A stretch of DNA of 64,000 nt from Moorella humiferrea (GCF_039233145.1 NZ_CP136419.1:2607947-2671946); one strand, 5' to 3'; counted from the first letter of the stretch, positions 34,172 to 42,144 are shown. Made by a program: numbers and translations. Notes: generated by a model not told the origin, from the letters alone.

Positions 34172-35530
34172 TTAAATTTCCAGGCCGACTTCTAAGGCCT
34201 CAATCACCGACCGCACGCTATAAAATTCGCAATCATTCTGGGAAAAAAGGCTGCTTTTATTTCCCGCGGGTATTATAAAGCGTTTAAAGCCCAGGCGGAT
34301 GGCTTCTTCGATACGTCTCTCCAGCTGGCTTACGGCCCGGACTTCCCCAGCCAGACCCACCTCCCCCAAAACTAATGTTTCTTGGGCTACAGGTCTGTCT
34401 TTAAAACCGGAAGCTATGGCCAGACAGATAGCCAGGTCGGCGGCCGGTTCATTTATAGTAATGCCCCCGGCGACATTGAGATAGACGTCGTGGCCAGCCA
34501 AATTTAGGCCCGCCCGCTTTTCCAGGACCGCCGTAAGGAGCAGGGCACGGTTATAATCGACGCCGGTAGTCAGCCGCCGGGGGTTGCCGAAGGATGTCGG
34601 GCTTACCAGGGCCTGGATTTCCAGCAGCAGAGGCCGCGTTCCTTCCATGCAGGCCGCCACACTGGAGCCGGCAACGCCGACCGGCCGTTCGGCTAAAAGG
34701 GTTTCCGAAGGATTGGCCACCTCTTTCAGCCCCCGGGCATCCATTTCAAATATGCCGATTTCATTTGTCGAACCGAAGCGATTTTTAGCCGCCCGGAGGA
34801 TACGGTAGGCCTGGTAGCGTTCTCCTTCAAGGTAGAGGACGGTATCCACCAAGTGTTCAAGGACACGCGGGCCAGCCAGAAAACCTTCTTTGGTAACATG
34901 GCCGACGAGGATGACGGCCGTGCCTCCTTTTTTGGCCAGGCGCTGAAAGCGCGCCGCACACTCCCGGACCTGGGAAACGCTACCCGGTGCCGCCTGGATG
35001 GCCGGAAGGTACATTGTTTGAATTGAATCAATGATGGCTACTACCGGGTCCAGTCCTTCAATTCCGGCCAGTACACCTTCGACATCCGTTTCGGCCAGGA
35101 AATATATCGGCCCCTTCAATGCCTTCAGTCGCTGGGCCCGGAGTTTTACCTGCTCTGGGGATTCTTCCCCTGAAATATAAAGGATTTTGCCGTACCTTTC
35201 GGCGAGGCTGTGGGCTACCTGTAAAAGAAGGGTGGATTTGCCGATGCCCGGTGCGCCGCCGACGAGGATCAAAGAGCCCGGAACCAGTCCACCCCCGAGG
35301 ACCCGGTCCCATTCCCCCAGCATACTGACCAGACGCTCACCCTTAATATCGGCGATTTCCGTCAAAAGGGAGGGGACTGCCTCCTTCCTGCCTCTTCCCT
35401 TCACCATTTCTCCCGCTACAACTTCTACCACCAAACTATTCCAACTGCCGCAGGAAGGGCAGCGGCCCAGGTAGCTCCATGTTTCGTAACCGCATACCTG
35501 GCAGATAAAACGCTCCTTTATTTTGGCCAA
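34172..35530 (-). CDS. radA: DNA repair protein RadA
   Basis: RecA-like ATPase acting in recombination intermediates. The start is the TTG at 35530 (AKIKERF), with GGAGG 7 bases upstream; an upstream ATG at 35551 lies inside a TATAAT and has no ribosome binding site. The 452-residue protein has an N-terminal zinc ribbon (CQVCGYETWSYLGRCPSC), Walker A (GAPGIGKS), the KNRFG motif, and a C-terminal Lon-protease-like domain. Between it and the PIN gene, disA is absent. Confidence 0.96.
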   Translation of the reverse strand: MAKIKERFICQVCGYETWSYLGRCPSCGSWNSLVVEVVAGEMVKGRGRKEAVPSLLTEIADIKGERLVSMLGEWDRVLGGGLVPGSLILVGGAPGIGKSTLLLQVAHSLAERYGKILYISGEESPEQVKLRAQRLKALKGPIYFLAETDVEGVLAGIEGLDPVVAIIDSIQTMYLPAIQAAPGSVSQVRECAARFQRLAKKGGTAVILVGHVTKEGFLAGPRVLEHLVDTVLYLEGERYQAYRILRAAKNRFGSTNEIGIFEMDARGLKEVANPSETLLAERPVGVAGSSVAACMEGTRPLLLEIQALVSPTSFGNPRRLTTGVDYNRALLLTAVLEKRAGLNLAGHDVYLNVAGGITINEPAADLAICLAIASGFKDRPVAQETLVLGEVGLAGEVRAVSQLERRIEEAIRLGFKRFIIPAGNKSSLFSQNDCEFYSVRSVIEALEVGLEI

Positions 35531-35544
35531 CAAAACACCTCCTC

Positions 35545-35555
35545 CAGGCATTATA
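35545..35555 (-). promoter_or_regulatory. Possible -10 element of the radA promoter
   Basis: TATAAT sits 20 bases before the radA TTG and overlaps an out-competed ATG. No good -35 is present at 16-18 bases, so this needs an activator or a different sigma, or is chance. Confidence 0.35.
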
Positions 35556-35568
35556 CACCATTAGGTCC

Positions 35569-35596
35569 TTTGATGGGAAGGGCTGCCAAATTATAT
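35569..35596 (+). promoter_or_regulatory. Putative promoter of the ncRNA candidate
   Basis: TTGATG (35569-35574) and TATATT (about 35591-35596), 16 bases apart, on the plus strand. -10 is 5/6, -35 4/6. Confidence 0.5.
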
Positions 35597-35912
35597 TGGT
35601 CAAACTATGCCAAAAAATTCATACCAACGGGCGTATAGTCATGTGCCGGCCGGGATAAGATAGGAATACCAGGGTCGGCAGGGGCTGAGCCCAGAGAATT
35701 ATCGGGTCTTAAAAAGGCTCGGTAATTTTCGGCCAAAGGTGGCCGTCGGGTCTGAAGGCTCGGCGGCGGCCGGCGGGAAGAGCGGCAGCCGTTGATAACG
35801 ATCTGCCTTCGGTTTTAGGGCCGCCGACAGATCGCTAGGGATGGTTGCCGGTCGAGCTAAGACGGTCAAGGTTGCCGTCAGAGGGCGGACCTTTCCGGTA
35901 GCTTTGATTGTC

Positions 35913-36000
35913 GAGCAAAGGTCGTTGCAGTTGCTTTAAATGAAGGGTAGCTGCGGCGGCCGGAGCGAAGGTCCTTGCCGGCTCTTTAAAATGAAGGTCC
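35913..36000 (+). repeat. Imperfect 50-base direct repeat inside the ncRNA candidate
   Basis: The stretch GAGC-AAGGTC-TTGC followed by CTTTAAA and TGAAGG occurs at 35913-35947 and again at 35963-35997, with about 80% identity over 35 bases. A weaker third version of the GTCAAGGTTGCCG part is near 35865. Confidence 0.6.
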
Positions 36001-36025
36001 TCCTATGGGGAGCGGCCTTCATTTT
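35988..36025 (+). terminator. Intrinsic terminator of the ncRNA candidate
   Basis: Long stem (AAAATGAAGG pairing with CCTTCATTTT, with inner CTCC/GGGG pairs), then ATTTGC on the plus strand. The A-rich 5' arm makes it a strong plus-strand signal. Confidence 0.75.
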
Positions 36026-36043
36026 AATTTGCTTAAAAAAAAT

Positions 36044-36062
36044 AGCCCAGGACCTCTGGGCT
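36044..36062 (-). terminator. Terminator of the sensor kinase operon
   Basis: Stem AGCCCAG/CTGGGCT with a 5-base loop followed on the minus strand by ATTTTTTTT, 126 bases after the kinase stop. Together with the plus-strand terminator it insulates two convergent units. Confidence 0.85.
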
Positions 36063-36187
36063 TTAAAAGGAAATATATATGTTAAAGGAGGTCAGAGGAC
36101 ACCTTATTGGAGTACCTCAGGTATCATGTTCAATGATATTGTAACTCATTACTGTTAAAAATCAATTGCGTCTTGATTAATTTTAGG

Positions 36188-37627
36188 TTAATTTTTTCCT
36201 TCTTCTGCCGCCGGGACGATAAAAAAGAAACGACTACCCTGCCCCGGCCGACTTTCTACGCCAACTCTACCCCCGTGGACTTCAACAATATGTTTAACAA
36301 TGGCCAGACCCAGGCCAGTTCCCCCCATTTCCCGGGAACGGGCCTTATCAACCCGGTAAAAACGTTCAAAGACGCGGGGCAAACTTTCCGCAGGGATGCC
36401 AATACCGGTATCCTCCACCTCCACCCGTATGCCGTCTTCTTCTTTGGCCGCTCTAACGGTTACCCGGCCACCAGCCGGAGTATATTTAATGGCATTATCG
36501 ATTAAATTCAGCAGTACCTGGCTTAGATAATTCTCCCCCATAGCCAGCGGGGGTATATCTTCAGCAATTGCCGTTTCCAGTATAATCCCTTTTTCCGCTG
36601 CTAGGTGTTCCACGGTGGCCAGTACTCCATCCAAAACCGGCTTAAAGACAGTCATGCCGCGAGATCTTTCTATACCGCCGCTCTCCAGACGGGAAAGGGT
36701 AAGGAGATCGTCAATCAACTGCTGCAGACGCCTTGCTTCTTTGTTGATAATACTTAAAAATCGGCGGCATAACTGGGGATCCTCCATAGCGCCCTCGAGG
36801 AGGGTTTCGACAAATCCTCTAATGGAAGTAAGGGGGGTTCGTAGTTCATGGGAGACGTTGGCCACAAATTCCGTCCGCATTTTTTCCAGTCTGCGCATGG
36901 CGGTCATGTCGCGGATGGTGAGGGCCGCTCCTACCACCCTTTTTTGGGTGCTGATGATGGGCGAGCCGTTGATTTTAAAAAACTGGTTGGTGGTCGGGAA
37001 CAGGCGCGTTTCAATTTCCCTTGGTTCGCCGCTGGCGATGATTTCTTTAACCATTTTATCGACTTCGTGGCTGCGGATTACTTCCAGTAAATATTTCCGC
37101 ACCACTTCTTCTTCCTTTTTTCCCAGCATAGCTTCTGCCGCCGGGTTTAAAAGCATGATCCGCCCCACCTGATCTACGGTCAACAAAGCGTCGCCCATGC
37201 TGGCGATAATGGCCTGGATTTTATTGCGTTCTTCAACAATTTCCCGCAATGTGTTTCTGAGGGTTTCCACCATTACGTTGAGATGATGGCTCAACACGCC
37301 AATTTCGTCATGGTTCTGCACTTCCAGGCGCTGTTCCAGGTCGCCTTCGGCAATCCGTCGGGTTAAAGGCAGGAGGGCCCTGAGGGGCATGATGATTTCT
37401 CTGGAAATTAGAAAGGTGCCCACGGCCATAACGACGACGATGGCCACGGCCGATAGCAGCAAAATCCCTTCCAGGTGTCCCGCCGCCGTATTTACCTGGG
37501 AAGGCGTGAGGCCAGCCCCATCAAGGACGCTTTTTACCGCCTGGCGCAAAAAAACGCCGGCCGCCGTCAGGCTTAAAAAAAGCAGCACCATAAAATTCAC
37601 GGTAATTTTTAAAGCTAAAGAACGCAC
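36188..37627 (-). CDS. Sensor histidine kinase, PhoR/ResE-like, with HAMP and PAS
   Basis: Membrane sensor kinase. From a GTG at 37627 (GGTGAGG just upstream; GTGs at 37639 and 37636 are alternatives) the product is about 479 residues. Order: membrane helix, short external segment of about 35 residues, second helix, HAMP (about 80-130), PAS (about 145-250), HisKA with the phospho-His in FVANVSHELRTPLTSI, and HATPase_c with NLIDNAIKYTPAGG and GGTGLGLAIVKHI. No response regulator gene is adjacent; the partner must be elsewhere. It is 2-14 bases after the HD-domain gene, as one operon. Confidence 0.93.
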   Translation of the reverse strand: MRSLALKITVNFMVLLFLSLTAAGVFLRQAVKSVLDGAGLTPSQVNTAAGHLEGILLLSAVAIVVVMAVGTFLISREIIMPLRALLPLTRRIAEGDLEQRLEVQNHDEIGVLSHHLNVMVETLRNTLREIVEERNKIQAIIASMGDALLTVDQVGRIMLLNPAAEAMLGKKEEEVVRKYLLEVIRSHEVDKMVKEIIASGEPREIETRLFPTTNQFFKINGSPIISTQKRVVGAALTIRDMTAMRRLEKMRTEFVANVSHELRTPLTSIRGFVETLLEGAMEDPQLCRRFLSIINKEARRLQQLIDDLLTLSRLESGGIERSRGMTVFKPVLDGVLATVEHLAAEKGIILETAIAEDIPPLAMGENYLSQVLLNLIDNAIKYTPAGGRVTVRAAKEEDGIRVEVEDTGIGIPAESLPRVFERFYRVDKARSREMGGTGLGLAIVKHIVEVHGGRVGVESRPGQGSRFFFIVPAAEEGKN

Positions 37628-37641
37628 TGACCTCACCACCG

Positions 37642-38847
37642 TTAATTATGTAAGAGGCAGTCTGCCACGGCCACTACCGCCGGATCAAACTGAATACCAC
37701 TCCCCTTTGCCAACATGGCCAAGGCTTCTTCAAAGGTCCGCGTGGGTTGATACGGCCGCCGGGAGGTCATGGCATCAAAAGCATCGGCCACAGCTATAAT
37801 CCTGGCCCCCAGGGGGATCTCAGTCCCCTTCAGGCCGTAGGGATAGCCTTTACCGTCGTAGCGCTCGTGATGCAGCCCGGCGTCACGGGCTAAACTTTTG
37901 AGGCTTGTAACCCCGTTCAGCAGCTCTATGGTCCGTCCCGGGTGTTGCTGTACGATTTCCCATTCCCGTTCGTCTAGGCGGCCAGGTTTGTCTAAAATGG
38001 CCCGGGGGACGGCAATCTTGCCAAAATCATGGAGGAGGCCGGCTATCTCCAGGCGTTGTATCCCCTCGTCGTCCATCCCGAGGCAGCGCCCTAGCTTCAT
38101 GGCATAACTGGCGACGCGCCGGGAATGACCGGCCGTGTAGGTATGCTTGGCGTCGATAATCTGGGCAAAAAGGTTTATAGTAATCATCATCGGCTCATTT
38201 ATATTAAAATTCACCGGCGGTAAGTTTAAAATGGTGTGAAACATCTTTAACTCCAGGGCGGGAAGGGTGGCGACTTCGTCAAAGAGGCCGCCGGACATTA
38301 CTTTATCGAGGACGGTTACCAGTTCAGCCGGGATGGCTCCCCCGATCCTTCTTTGCAAGGTCTCCTTGACGGTGGACCAGGGGCGACCAGGAAGTACGCG
38401 CAAAACCAGATCGAATTCATCGGCCAGGCCCAGCAAAAGGGCCCCGGGATCGATGGCCTTGCCTTTCAAACCCGCGGGGTAGCCTGAACCGTCGTAGCGT
38501 TCGTGATGCTGGCGGACCATGGTCGCCGCTTCCTCGCCAAGTCCGGGGATTGCCGCCACTATGTCCGCGCCCTTCTGGGGATGGGCCCTGACTTCTGGAT
38601 TTTTTCCCCCATCTCCCTTAAGGATAATATGTACCAGATGATCATCCAGGCCCATGCCGCCAATGTCGTGCAGCAAACCGGCATAAAAAACCAGGTTTGC
38701 CTGTTCGGGTAATACCTTTCGCGCCATTTCTCCCGCCACCAAGGCCACGCGCCAGGCATGATAAAGCTTTGTATTTTCTTCTACATCCAGAATGTTGGAC
38801 AAAGCGACGATAAGCTCGCAGAAGGTACGCTCCGCCCCGCATCCCAT
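37642..38847 (-). CDS. Tandem HD-GYP-type phosphodiesterase
   Basis: A 401-residue protein with two HD-GYP-like domains. The first (about residues 25-165) has LLHDIGGMG and HHERYDGSGYPAGLKG; the second (about 215-395) has LLHDFGKIAVP and HHERYDGKGYPYGLKG, each with metal-binding histidines and the GYP loop. HD-GYP enzymes degrade cyclic di-GMP or related cyclic dinucleotides. No receiver domain or membrane part. It is immediately upstream of the sensor kinase. Which domain is active cannot be told. Confidence 0.92.
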   Translation of the reverse strand: MGCGAERTFCELIVALSNILDVEENTKLYHAWRVALVAGEMARKVLPEQANLVFYAGLLHDIGGMGLDDHLVHIILKGDGGKNPEVRAHPQKGADIVAAIPGLGEEAATMVRQHHERYDGSGYPAGLKGKAIDPGALLLGLADEFDLVLRVLPGRPWSTVKETLQRRIGGAIPAELVTVLDKVMSGGLFDEVATLPALELKMFHTILNLPPVNFNINEPMMITINLFAQIIDAKHTYTAGHSRRVASYAMKLGRCLGMDDEGIQRLEIAGLLHDFGKIAVPRAILDKPGRLDEREWEIVQQHPGRTIELLNGVTSLKSLARDAGLHHERYDGKGYPYGLKGTEIPLGARIIAVADAFDAMTSRRPYQPTRTFEEALAMLAKGSGIQFDPAVVAVADCLLHN

Positions 38848-38869
38848 GATTTAAAACCCTCCTATAAAA

Positions 38870-38901
38870 AAATCGCCCTTTATTTATTATAAAGAGCGAT
38901 T
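38870..38901 (-). terminator. Terminator after the DUF1858 gene
   Basis: AATCGC...GCGATT stem of about 13 pairs with T7 after it on the minus strand, 15 bases after the DUF1858 stop. Confidence 0.85.
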
Positions 38902-38915
38902 CCTAACAATCACCT

Positions 38916-39128
38916 TTATTCCCCGGTTCCTTTATTAACGACCTTATTTAAATCAGCTATCAGTCTGTCAACGTCGATGCCGTGGGCCCGGGCCCCCTGC
39001 TCAATGTTTTCAAAACGTGCCGCCGCACAGCCGAGACAGCCCATACCGTGTTCCATAAAAACTGGCACCGTCTGGGGGTATTTGCTGACGACCTCGGTGA
39101 TGCTCATCTCCTTGGTAATGGCGACCAC
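38916..39128 (-). CDS. DUF1858/ScdA-N-type small protein
   Basis: A 70-residue cytosolic protein: MVAITKEMSITEVVSKYPQTVPVFMEHGMGCLGCA. It has the domain of the N-terminal ScdA/RIC and hybrid-cluster-linked small proteins with CxxC (CLGC). The start is the GTG at 39128 because the AGGAGG is at good distance there; a GTG at 39137 overlaps that site. It has its own near-consensus promoter. Possible redox or iron-sulfur repair link; function unknown. Confidence 0.85.
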   Translation of the reverse strand: MVAITKEMSITEVVSKYPQTVPVFMEHGMGCLGCAAARFENIEQGARAHGIDVDRLIADLNKVVNKGTGE

Positions 39129-39171
39129 CCGGTTCACCTCCTGCTGGATTTTTCAAATACTCATGATATAC

Positions 39172-39200
39172 ATTATAACTGTTCAACATTTCATTGTAAA
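39172..39200 (-). promoter_or_regulatory. Sigma-A promoter for the DUF1858 gene
   Basis: TTTACA (39195-39200) and TATAAT (39172-39177, perfect) on the minus strand, 17 bases apart, two bases past the upstream stop and about 45 bases before the GTG. Confidence 0.75.
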
Positions 39201-39201
39201 G

Positions 39202-39510
39202 TTAACAGCAACCGAGTTTTTCTGCCACAGATTTAACTTTGCCCTCCATAGTAAGTTCTTTGTCGCGCCTGTCGTCGATCCTGATAAGGGTCATGGAACG
39301 AAGGGCGCCCCTGTCAAAGGGGATTTCGTGGAGCTTGCGCAGCAAAGGAAATAAAACGTCCAGTTCCCCTTCTATAATTGTTCCCATGGGCGTCAATTGA
39401 TATTTAATATCCGGCGTCGCCGCCAGCAGCCTGTGGACGTCGGCTACATAATGGCTGATGCTGGTGCTGCCAGTGCCCAGGGGTGCTATCACAACTTCCA
39501 GAATGGCCAC
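39202..39510 (-). CDS. Thiamine-binding/MTH1187-YkoF fold protein
   Basis: A 102-residue protein of the MTH1187/YqgV family (MAILEVVIAPLGTGSTSISHYVADV...), which folds as ferredoxin-like dimers and is reported to bind thiamine-like ligands. The GTG at 39510 has GGAGG 8 bases upstream, and starts where homologs do; a longer open frame has ten extra residues. C-terminus LGCC. It is upstream of the DUF1858 gene and downstream of tRNA-Sec. Confidence 0.85.
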   Translation of the reverse strand: MAILEVVIAPLGTGSTSISHYVADVHRLLAATPDIKYQLTPMGTIIEGELDVLFPLLRKLHEIPFDRGALRSMTLIRIDDRRDKELTMEGKVKSVAEKLGCC

Positions 39511-39564
39511 CGCCTGCACCTCCAAGCCCTTGCTTTCCAAATTTACCCTTTAAACCTCAATTGC

Positions 39565-39664
39565 TGGCGGGAGTGTGTGGGAATCGAACCCACCGCGCCC
39601 GGGTCTAACCCACGCGCCGACTGGATTTGAAGTCCAGGCAGGCCACCAGGCCCGATCCACCCCC
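39565..39664 (-). tRNA. selC: Selenocysteine tRNA (TCA)
   Basis: 100-base tRNA with anticodon TCA in CTGGACTTCAAATCCAG, an extended acceptor/T-arm layout, a very long variable arm (GCGCGTGGGTTAGACCCGGGCGC), and encoded CCA. The 5' GGGGGTGG pairs mostly with the 3' acceptor strand. SelB and SelA are encoded 5 kb downstream. A promoter places the start near the mature 5' end. Confidence 0.95.
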
Positions 39665-39669
39665 AGGCC

Positions 39670-39698
39670 ATTATACGCCCGGGAAAAACAGAAGTCAA
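39670..39698 (-). promoter_or_regulatory. Sigma-A promoter for tRNA-Sec
   Basis: TTGACT (39693-39698) and TATAAT (39670-39675, perfect) on the minus strand, 17 bases apart, with only 5 bases between the -10 and the tRNA 5' G. Transcription would start at or one base from the mature 5' end. Confidence 0.8.
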
Positions 39699-39724
39699 GG
39701 TGACCCCTTTACCCCATAAACCAA

Positions 39725-40432
39725 TTACCCTCCAAGGTAGGCCTTTCTAACCGCTTCGCTGTTTGCCAGTTCGCCGGCACCGCCCTGCAAGGTTATGCGA
39801 CCGGTTTCTAAAACATAGCCGCGGTGGGCAATACTTAATGCCATATTGGCGTTTTGCTCTACAAGTAAAATAGTCGTCCCCTGTTCGTTTATTTCCCTGA
39901 TAATATTAAAGATTTCCTGGACAAGGATGGGAGCCAGGCCCATAGAAGGCTCGTCCAGAAGGATGAGTTTGGGTCTGGCCATTAACGCCCGGCCGATAGC
40001 CAGCATCTGCTGCTCACCGCCGCTTAAAGTGCCGGCCATCTGTTTCTGCCTTTCCTTCAAACGGGGAAAGCGGTCAAAGACTTCTTCCAGCCCCTTACTT
40101 ATTTTTACGCGATCGCGGTGAACGTAGGCCCCCAGCTCTAGGTTTTCCCTTACGGTAAGGTTGGCAAAAATGCGCCTACCTTCTGGAACCTGGGAAAGCC
40201 CCAGCTTAACTATCTCCTGGGCCGGCAGCCCCACAATATTCCGCCCTTTGTAGATAATAGAACCCTTCCTAGGACGTAATAGGCCAGATATAGTTTTTAA
40301 GGTGGTGCTCTTTCCGGCGCCGTTGGCACCTATAAGGGTCACAATCTCCCCCTCGTTGACCTCCAGGGATATCCCCTTAAGGGCGTGGATGGCACCGTAA
40401 TAGACATTAAGTTCTTCAACCTTGAGTAGCAA
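39725..40432 (-). CDS. livF: Branched-chain amino acid ABC transporter ATPase LivF
   Basis: ATPase subunit of the high-affinity branched-chain amino acid importer. The 235-residue protein has Walker A GANGAGKSTTLK, signature LSGGEQQMLAIGRALM, and Walker B ILLDEP. Start overlaps livG by 17 bases. Last gene of the liv operon; terminates about 60 bases from the tRNA-Sec promoter. Confidence 0.95.
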   Translation of the reverse strand: MLLKVEELNVYYGAIHALKGISLEVNEGEIVTLIGANGAGKSTTLKTISGLLRPRKGSIIYKGRNIVGLPAQEIVKLGLSQVPEGRRIFANLTVRENLELGAYVHRDRVKISKGLEEVFDRFPRLKERQKQMAGTLSGGEQQMLAIGRALMARPKLILLDEPSMGLAPILVQEIFNIIREINEQGTTILLVEQNANMALSIAHRGYVLETGRITLQGGAGELANSEAVRKAYLGG

Positions 40433-41210
40433 CGCCGTTCACCTCCCGGCCCAGGTATGCTTCAATAACCCGTTCATTGGCACGAATGGCGGCGGGAGGT
40501 CCCTCGGCAATAACCTGGCCGTAATCTAAAACATAAATCCGCTCGCATATTCCCATGACCAGTGACATATCATGTTCTATCAAAAGGATTGTCAAAGCAA
40601 ATTCCCGGCGGACCCATTCGATTAATTCCATCAGTTTTTTGGTCTCCTGGGGATTCATTCCGGCCGCAGGTTCGTCCAGAAGAAGCAGCTGCGGATGCGC
40701 CGCCAGGGCGCGGGCGATCTCCAAACGGCGCTGCTCGCCGTAGGGTAAATTTTTAGCCTTTTCATCCTGATAGGCCTCCAACTGAAATATCCGCATAAGC
40801 TCCTTACTTCTGGCAAGGATCTCGTTTTCCTTGCGGTGAAAGGCAGGGAGGCGCAAAACGGCATCTAGGACACGGTAGGAGTTGTGCCAGTGAAAAGCAA
40901 TCCTCAGGTTGTCAAGCACGCTCAGGTCCCCAAAAAGACGGATATTCTGGAATGTTCTGGCAATCCCCTGACGGGTAATCTGGTAAGGCTTAAGCCCTTC
41001 AATATTGCGGCCGTTAAAAACAATCTCCCCCCGGGTAGGCCGGTAAACCCCCGTTAAAAGGTTAAAGACCGTCGTTTTCCCCGCTCCGTTTGGCCCAATA
41101 AGGCCTACCAGTTCACCTCGCTCGATGGCTAAGTTGACATTGGCCACCGCCATCAAACCGCCGAAGGAGATGGTCAGGTCCCTAGTCTCAAGCAGAGCCA
41201 CCGGCAGCAC
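40416..41210 (-). CDS. livG: Branched-chain amino acid ABC transporter ATPase LivG
   Basis: Second ATPase subunit. The 264-residue protein has Walker A GPNGAGKTTVFN, a YGEQRRLEIARALA signature, and LLLDEPAAGMNP. It has the longer insertion and C-terminal tail typical of LivG. Overlaps livM by 23 bases. Confidence 0.95.
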   Translation of the reverse strand: MLPVALLETRDLTISFGGLMAVANVNLAIERGELVGLIGPNGAGKTTVFNLLTGVYRPTRGEIVFNGRNIEGLKPYQITRQGIARTFQNIRLFGDLSVLDNLRIAFHWHNSYRVLDAVLRLPAFHRKENEILARSKELMRIFQLEAYQDEKAKNLPYGEQRRLEIARALAAHPQLLLLDEPAAGMNPQETKKLMELIEWVRREFALTILLIEHDMSLVMGICERIYVLDYGQVIAEGPPAAIRANERVIEAYLGREVNGVATQG

Positions 41211-42144
41211 CTCGTTTCGCTATCCTATTGCCAAGGCTGAGTTCTTTATTTCCCATTAAACCTTGGGGCCTAAAGACCATGATCACGATGAGCAATACGG
41301 CATAAATAACCATTCTTAAAACGGCCAGATCCTGAAGGGCGGCGTTGACCAGGGTAATGGCCGCAGCGGCTATAATGGAGCCGGTAATACTGCCCAGGCC
41401 TCCGAAAACTACCATTACCAGAACGTCAAAGGAGCGAAAAAAGGTAAAGGAGGTGGGCTGGATGAGGTAAAAATAATGGGCATAGAGGGCGCCGGCCACT
41501 CCGGCGAAAAAGGCTCCCAGGGCAAAGGCCATAACCTTATAATAGGTCGTATTAATACCCATGGTTTCGGCGGCAATTTCATTTTCACGGATGGCCACGC
41601 AGGCGCGCCCGTGGGTAGAGTTTAAAAAATTGACAATAACCACAATGGTGATTACCATCATGACGTATAATATGGTCCAATTGGTCAGGCGGGGAATGCC
41701 GATTAGACCGGCGGCACCGCCTATATACTCGATATTATTGGCCATACCTTTAATAATTTCGCCGAAACCCAGGGTGGCTATGGCCAGGTAGTCGCCCTTC
41801 AAACGCAAAGTGGGTAGACCAATGATGATTCCTGCTACGGCGGCCGCCAGGGCACCGCAGACAATAGCCAGGGCAAAGGGCTGATGGAGCTTCATGGTAA
41901 GGACTGCGGCCACATAAGCGCCCACGGCCATAAAACCGGCATGTCCCAGGGCCAGCTGGCCGGTAAACCCGACGATTAAATTTAAGCTGACGGCTAGGAT
42001 AATGTTAATGCCCAGCATCATCAAGTTGATTTCCTGAAACTTGCTGATCATCCCCATGGACTGCAAGGCATAAACTACGAAGTATATAAAAAGGATACCG
42101 GCCGCAGTTAAGAGGTTCCTCCGTTTGAACACCGCCTTATTCAC
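41188..42144 (-). CDS. livM: Branched-chain amino acid ABC transporter permease LivM
   Basis: Polytopic permease, 318 residues, about nine membrane helices, with the EENEIAAETMGI-like cytoplasmic coupling loop (RENEIAAETMGIN) and a FRPQGLMG C-terminal motif. Directly abuts livH. Confidence 0.94.
   Translation of the reverse strand: MNKAVFKRRNLLTAAGILFIYFVVYALQSMGMISKFQEINLMMLGINIILAVSLNLIVGFTGQLALGHAGFMAVGAYVAAVLTMKLHQPFALAIVCGALAAAVAGIIIGLPTLRLKGDYLAIATLGFGEIIKGMANNIEYIGGAAGLIGIPRLTNWTILYVMMVITIVVIVNFLNSTHGRACVAIRENEIAAETMGINTTYYKVMAFALGAFFAGVAGALYAHYFYLIQPTSFTFFRSFDVLVMVVFGGLGSITGSIIAAAAITLVNAALQDLAVLRMVIYAVLLIVIMVFRPQGLMGNKELSLGNRIAKRGAAGGSA

Larger units (their letters stand above)
35590..36035 (+). 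ncRNA. Candidate structured non-coding RNA (orphan plus-strand unit)
   Basis: A 636-base gap between radA and a sensor kinase has no convincing ORF but looks like one RNA gene on the plus strand. A promoter (TTGATG, 16-base gap, TATATT at about 35569-35596) starts it and an intrinsic terminator at 35988-36025 ends it, giving about 420 bases. The body is GC-rich and full of complementary segments, e.g. GATCTG (35800s) pairing with CAGATC (35826-35833). The 3' half has an imperfect 50-base direct repeat (GAGCNAAGGTCNTTGC... at 35913 and 35963). It does not contain motifs I know for RNase P RNA, tmRNA, SRP or 6S RNA. Identity unknown. Confidence 0.6.

Noticed and set aside
35531..35551. ATG start of radA at 35551
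   Set aside because: No ribosome binding site, and it lies in a TATAAT; the TTG at 35530 has a GGAGG.
36078..36146. Tiny plus-strand frame of 22 codons after the opposing terminators
   Set aside because: No ribosome binding site fits its ATG and no family resemblance; likely chance.
35940..36158. Plus-strand frame of 72 codons at the end of the RNA candidate
   Set aside because: It runs across two terminators and has no ribosome binding site, so it is not a gene.
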